Assembly (NCBI GenBank): GCA_948567375.1
Contig: OX419756.1
Span: 64,556,333 to 64,620,332 of the forward strand
DNA: 64,000 nt
Reading direction: 5' to 3'
DNA from: Lunularia cruciata
Lineage: Eukaryota; Streptophyta; Marchantiopsida; Lunulariales; Lunulariaceae
Position numbers and translations under genes: made by a program. The notes below the pieces were generated by a model. The model was not told where the DNA came from and did no database searches. It was given only the letters and a program-made list of their open reading frames with translations. Shown in pieces: positions 60,294-64,000 of the stretch; the stretch's first letter is position 1, and every line of letters begins with the position of its first letter.

Positions 60294-62796
60294 TGAACCC
60301 TGCTTCTTTCAGTGAAGAAAATAGGGAGTGAGCGGCCCCTACCGTTCTTCCCTTTTACCAGCCATTGTAGTTTTACTTTCACCCTTGGTTCACTTTTACC
60401 CAGTCATTGTTGTTTTACTTTTTCACTAACTTTCTTTTCATTTCTTTCTTCTTTCTTTTCGTTTTTTTTCTTCATTTTCCTTTTCTTTTTGGTCTTTCTT
60501 TAGCCGGAATGTTAGATGAAATTACTTAGAAAATTTATTTATTATGGGTCCAGTCAAGCCTTCAATAGTCGATGTCAACAATGTGGAAAATCGTGAGAGA
60601 TAAATTTCTCTGTTATAAATATTTGGCAAAAGCTAGTAAAAGGTATAAATAAAATGGACTATCCATATTCTGAAATATTTATATGTGACATATTTTAAGA
60701 TATGACCGTGTAATGTAATTCGATCCAACTGGAAGAAACTTGTATGAGAAATCTATAATAATTAAATATGCTTGTATATTCTTTCTCCTCCTTAGATTAA
60801 GACTTGAGAATTTGCTTCCGAAGAACATAATCAACTTGAAATTGAGTGATTTGAGTTAACGTTAGTTACTAGAATATAATCCGGTTGGTTTTTTCGTCGC
60901 CATAAAGTTAGTTGAACTTGTTTACATGGGATTTACAAAAATTTATAAGAAAGTTATATTGTTATGAAAAATGTACTCAATTCTTTACGACAAGAAATGT
61001 TTGTGGAAAATATCATTTTACTTTAATAGAAGGGTATAAATACAAATATTATTTACAAATTTACTTTTTTTCATTATTATACTAAACGTATTAATCTTAC
61101 CCTATTGAAATGAGTATTTTATCTTAAACTACTCTAATAGAACATCTTTAGCAATCCATTATCTAGAACTAGTTGAAGAGGACCAAATTTAGTACTGAGT
61201 AATTATCCGGAAAAAATTAACCTTTTTAGATAGCAATATCTAATATTTAGAATGAAAGTATTATGTGTAAATATATTAAATATACCCGTGGCATACCCTT
61301 CATACTCTGTTCTTTGTCTTGAAGGTCATTCTCATGGCCAAGTTGAAATGAGTATTGATCTATGTTCAAAAGTTTTAGTTTCTAAATGCCAACACAGCTT
61401 TTCTATTTTATTTTATATTCTATTCTATTATTATGAATAAATAATGAAAATTCTACCTCATTTTGATTACATAAATATAGTCTTTTAGTAACTAAATTGG
61501 TACACAATTATAATTAGTGTATGACAAAGACAGTTGTATGTCATGTATGTATGAATGTATGTTATGGGTATATTTAATTTACTTATATATAAACCTTCCA
61601 TTTTTAGATGTTCAACATTTGTCTACAGGATTAATCTTTTTAGTTTTAGAAAGATACTCAATAGTACCTATTTTTCTCTTGAAATAGTTCCAGATAATAG
61701 TTTGCTGAATTATTTCAATTAAATTAGTTATAGATAAATACTAATCTCAAATTGCTATGGTTTATAAGATTGATATAAAAATGAGTAACTATTAATGTTT
61801 CACTCTTGCTTCGTTCAACGTAATAAGAGTTAATTGACTAAGAATATGTGAATCCACTACATTAATTATACTAAGGAAAGAATATGAAAATTGCTTCTTT
61901 AGATCTCTATTAAATGAAATTTGAAACAAAAAATTCTTTATAAAGTATTGATATACTTTCTTGGATTTGGTTATTTCCTTTGAAAAAGATACGATTCATA
62001 AACATCTTATTTTAATAACTCGAATATGAAGAAATTTTATCTTTCATAAAACATATTTTTTTTTTCAAAAAAGTCATATTAAAACATTAATTCTAAGAGT
62101 AGTAAAGTAATAACTCAGACTTAAGAATATTTAAGTCTTTCTTTTACATGTAAAGAAGTTGTGCTATAACACATTATTTCTATAATGGTATAGCTCTTAC
62201 AAGCTCGTAATGTTTCACTAGATTTAAGACTTGTTAAAATGCTACATTACTTTGTTAAAGTTGCCAAAATCCAAATCAAAGAGATATTTATATGATCAAC
62301 TTCATACATTTAGAAAATTCTTATTTTATTAATTTAAATTTATTTTTTAATTCTAAATTAAATTAAACAATAATTAAGTAGTTACATTTGAATTCTAATT
62401 TCATTTTATTATTATTTAAAATAACTTAATTATAAAAAATAAAGTGAAGTAGTTTTAATCTAATATAACTACCATATATTCAAAATTTCAAATTTTAAAT
62501 CAAATTTATAAATATGAAAAATCATAGTATTCTCAAATATTAATTTGACTCATTTCTATAATATTTCCTGAATAACTTATCCAATAAAAAATTTTAAAAT
62601 ATTCATAAATTCTACTATAAAGTAAAAAATTAGAATTTCTTTCATTAAATGAGTACCATATCAAAGACACCGTTCTACATTTGCACTCAATCTTAATCGA
62701 TCCACTTCGTAGACATTTAACCTTATTCAATTTTTCTATTATGTTTCAAAGTTTATAAATAAAACTCTTTTAATGTATTGTAATGAAACTTGAGAT

Positions 62797-62956
62797 TATA
62801 TCAAACAAGAACTCATCATAACTAGGAAACAAATAATTATTCTTGGTTTCTAAATGCAATTCTTCATTTGATATCAAGTTTATATCAAACAAGAACTCAT
62901 CATAACTAGGAAACGAATAATTCTTCTTGGCTTCTAAATTCAATTATTTATTTGAT
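62797..62956. repeat. 84-bp tandem duplication
   Basis: Copy 1 (62797-62880) and copy 2 (62881-62956) begin TATATCAAACAAGAACTCAT and agree at about 90% along their length, each ending with a TTTGATA block. No coding potential. Its low divergence implies a recent slippage or unequal-exchange event. Confidence 0.8.
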
Positions 62957-63344
62957 AGAGGAGGTATGTATGAAATACTATCAAAAAATATATTTTTGAG
63001 CCATAACATAAGTACATGTCTACGTCAAAATACAATCATCTTGAGTGAAACCTCTGTTGAAGGATCATTATTTTTAAATAAGATTGTTTAATAAAAACAG
63101 CAATTCATAAAATATGCAAAGCCATTACATACATGCTTCTCCGAATTTAATTGTATCACATAAATTACTTGAAATTTTTAAAGAACTCATTTTTTAGGAA
63201 TTTTTTCATAGTTTTTCATAAAAATTCTTTATCAAGGCATGGCATGTATGATTCTCCTTCATAAAAAATCACCCTTTGGCATTATTCTACATTTGTCAAA
63301 ATAGAGGTATTCTAACTCGATCTATGCAAGCTAAGCATTCAACA

Positions 63345-63515
63345 ATATATAGCAAACCTATATACATATCTATTTATGATAAAATTATGTAGTAATCTAT
63401 GTATAGCAAATCTAAGTATCCATTTATGCATGGAAAACCTATGCACCTACTTACATGTGGAAAACTTAAACGTGCCCTATGCACAATAAACCTAAGTGCC
63501 TTATACGCAACATAG
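63345..63515. repeat. Degenerate short tandem repeat
   Basis: Successive units of roughly 30-40 bp share TA-GCA-A-CCTA and CTATG-A--- themes (for example AGCAAACCTA, AGCAAATCTAAG, GGAAAACCTATG, CAATAAACCTAAG). The units are loose and the boundaries approximate. Confidence 0.4.
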
Positions 63516-64000
63516 TTATGCTTCTCCACTAGCAAAATTAGTAAATATGGGAAAGAAGAGATGATTCTGATATCTTGCTTCTTCTTTCTAGCTTAAAAGA
63601 AAAAAGAAAAAATTACCATTACTATAAAATTATCATGTCTCTAAAAATCACAATGTAAACGTGAAATATTAGCAAAGAGTATACAATTTTTGTAAGCAGA
63701 TCACTATTTTTTAAATAAGAAAAAATTTCTATTTAGAACATCTACCTTTTATAATATCTTTATTTCTCAATCATAAAAAAGCTTAGATTCAATAGTTTGC
63801 TAAATCAGGCAATATATTCAGTACAGAACAGTATTCAAAAGATCAAGAAGCAAGATAGGAATTTTTATATTATTAACAATGACCAATATTATTTAATTAG
63901 TTTTTGATTGGGGTTATTGTCTTTACAAAATAGAAAAAGTCAAATATTTATGCTAAAACAAGAAGTTGTAAATAATAAAGACAATAAGAATATAGAAGAA

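Larger units (their letters stand above)
60310..64000. other. AT-rich gene-free flank
   Basis: A pyrimidine-rich stretch (60415-60500) is followed by about 3.5 kb of strongly AT-rich sequence with no recognisable gene. Two short tandem repeats are listed separately. Confidence 0.5.

Overview
This window looks like nuclear DNA of a land plant, most likely a moss. Three intron-bearing host genes have plant-type architecture. Between them lies a block of about 29 kb of AT-rich, nested LTR retrotransposons. The block includes Ty3/gypsy types with a chromodomain, and an older one that carries a cytosine-methyltransferase-like domain and a C-terminal PHD finger, a combination I associate with mosses and other early green lineages. 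No genus is assigned. All assignments come from reading translations; no database search was run.

Layout. 1-7.8 kb: no recognisable gene, but an inverted pair of a short dispersed repeat. 7.8-8.1 kb: two hairpin-forming inverted repeats just upstream of a gene. 8.28-11.57 kb (+): a nine-exon Misato/DML1-type tubulin-like gene. 11.6-13.7 kb: 3' flank and an unrecognised tandem duplication. 13.8-42.9 kb: AT-rich retroelement block. 42.9-51.7 kb: gene-poor spacer with small repeats. 51.8-56.97 kb (+): a seven-exon cyclic-nucleotide-gated channel gene of the CNGC2/CNGC4 group, closest to CNGC4, with a long GA-rich leader. 59.02-60.08 kb (-): a two-exon EBP2 ribosome-biogenesis gene with telo-box motifs in its promoter. 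60.3-64 kb: AT-rich spacer.

The retroelement block is stratified. The oldest layer (element C, minus strand, about 15.3-37.7 kb and perhaps to 39.7 kb) reads gag, zinc knuckles, protease, C5-methyltransferase-like domain, RT remnant, RNase H, integrase, PHD finger. It has been split by three insertions: a nearly whole chromodomain gypsy element A (17871-24486, TSD GTAAC, LTRs about 98.5% identical); a solo LTR of the same family in reverse (26274-26989); and a composite of a second chromodomain family B (28389-37047, TSD AAATC), which itself contains a reversed B copy (28939-34550). A further, older LTR of family A lies at 39709-40284. Reading across the insertion points reconnects element C as one ordered series of domains, which is the main evidence for the nesting.

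Most noteworthy: the methyltransferase plus PHD domains in the oldest element; an extra reading region with a duplicated domain of about 60 residues ahead of gag in element A; an internal duplication in the family A LTR that is absent from its older relative; and a nearly perfect 36-bp-stem hairpin about 170 bp upstream of the Misato gene.
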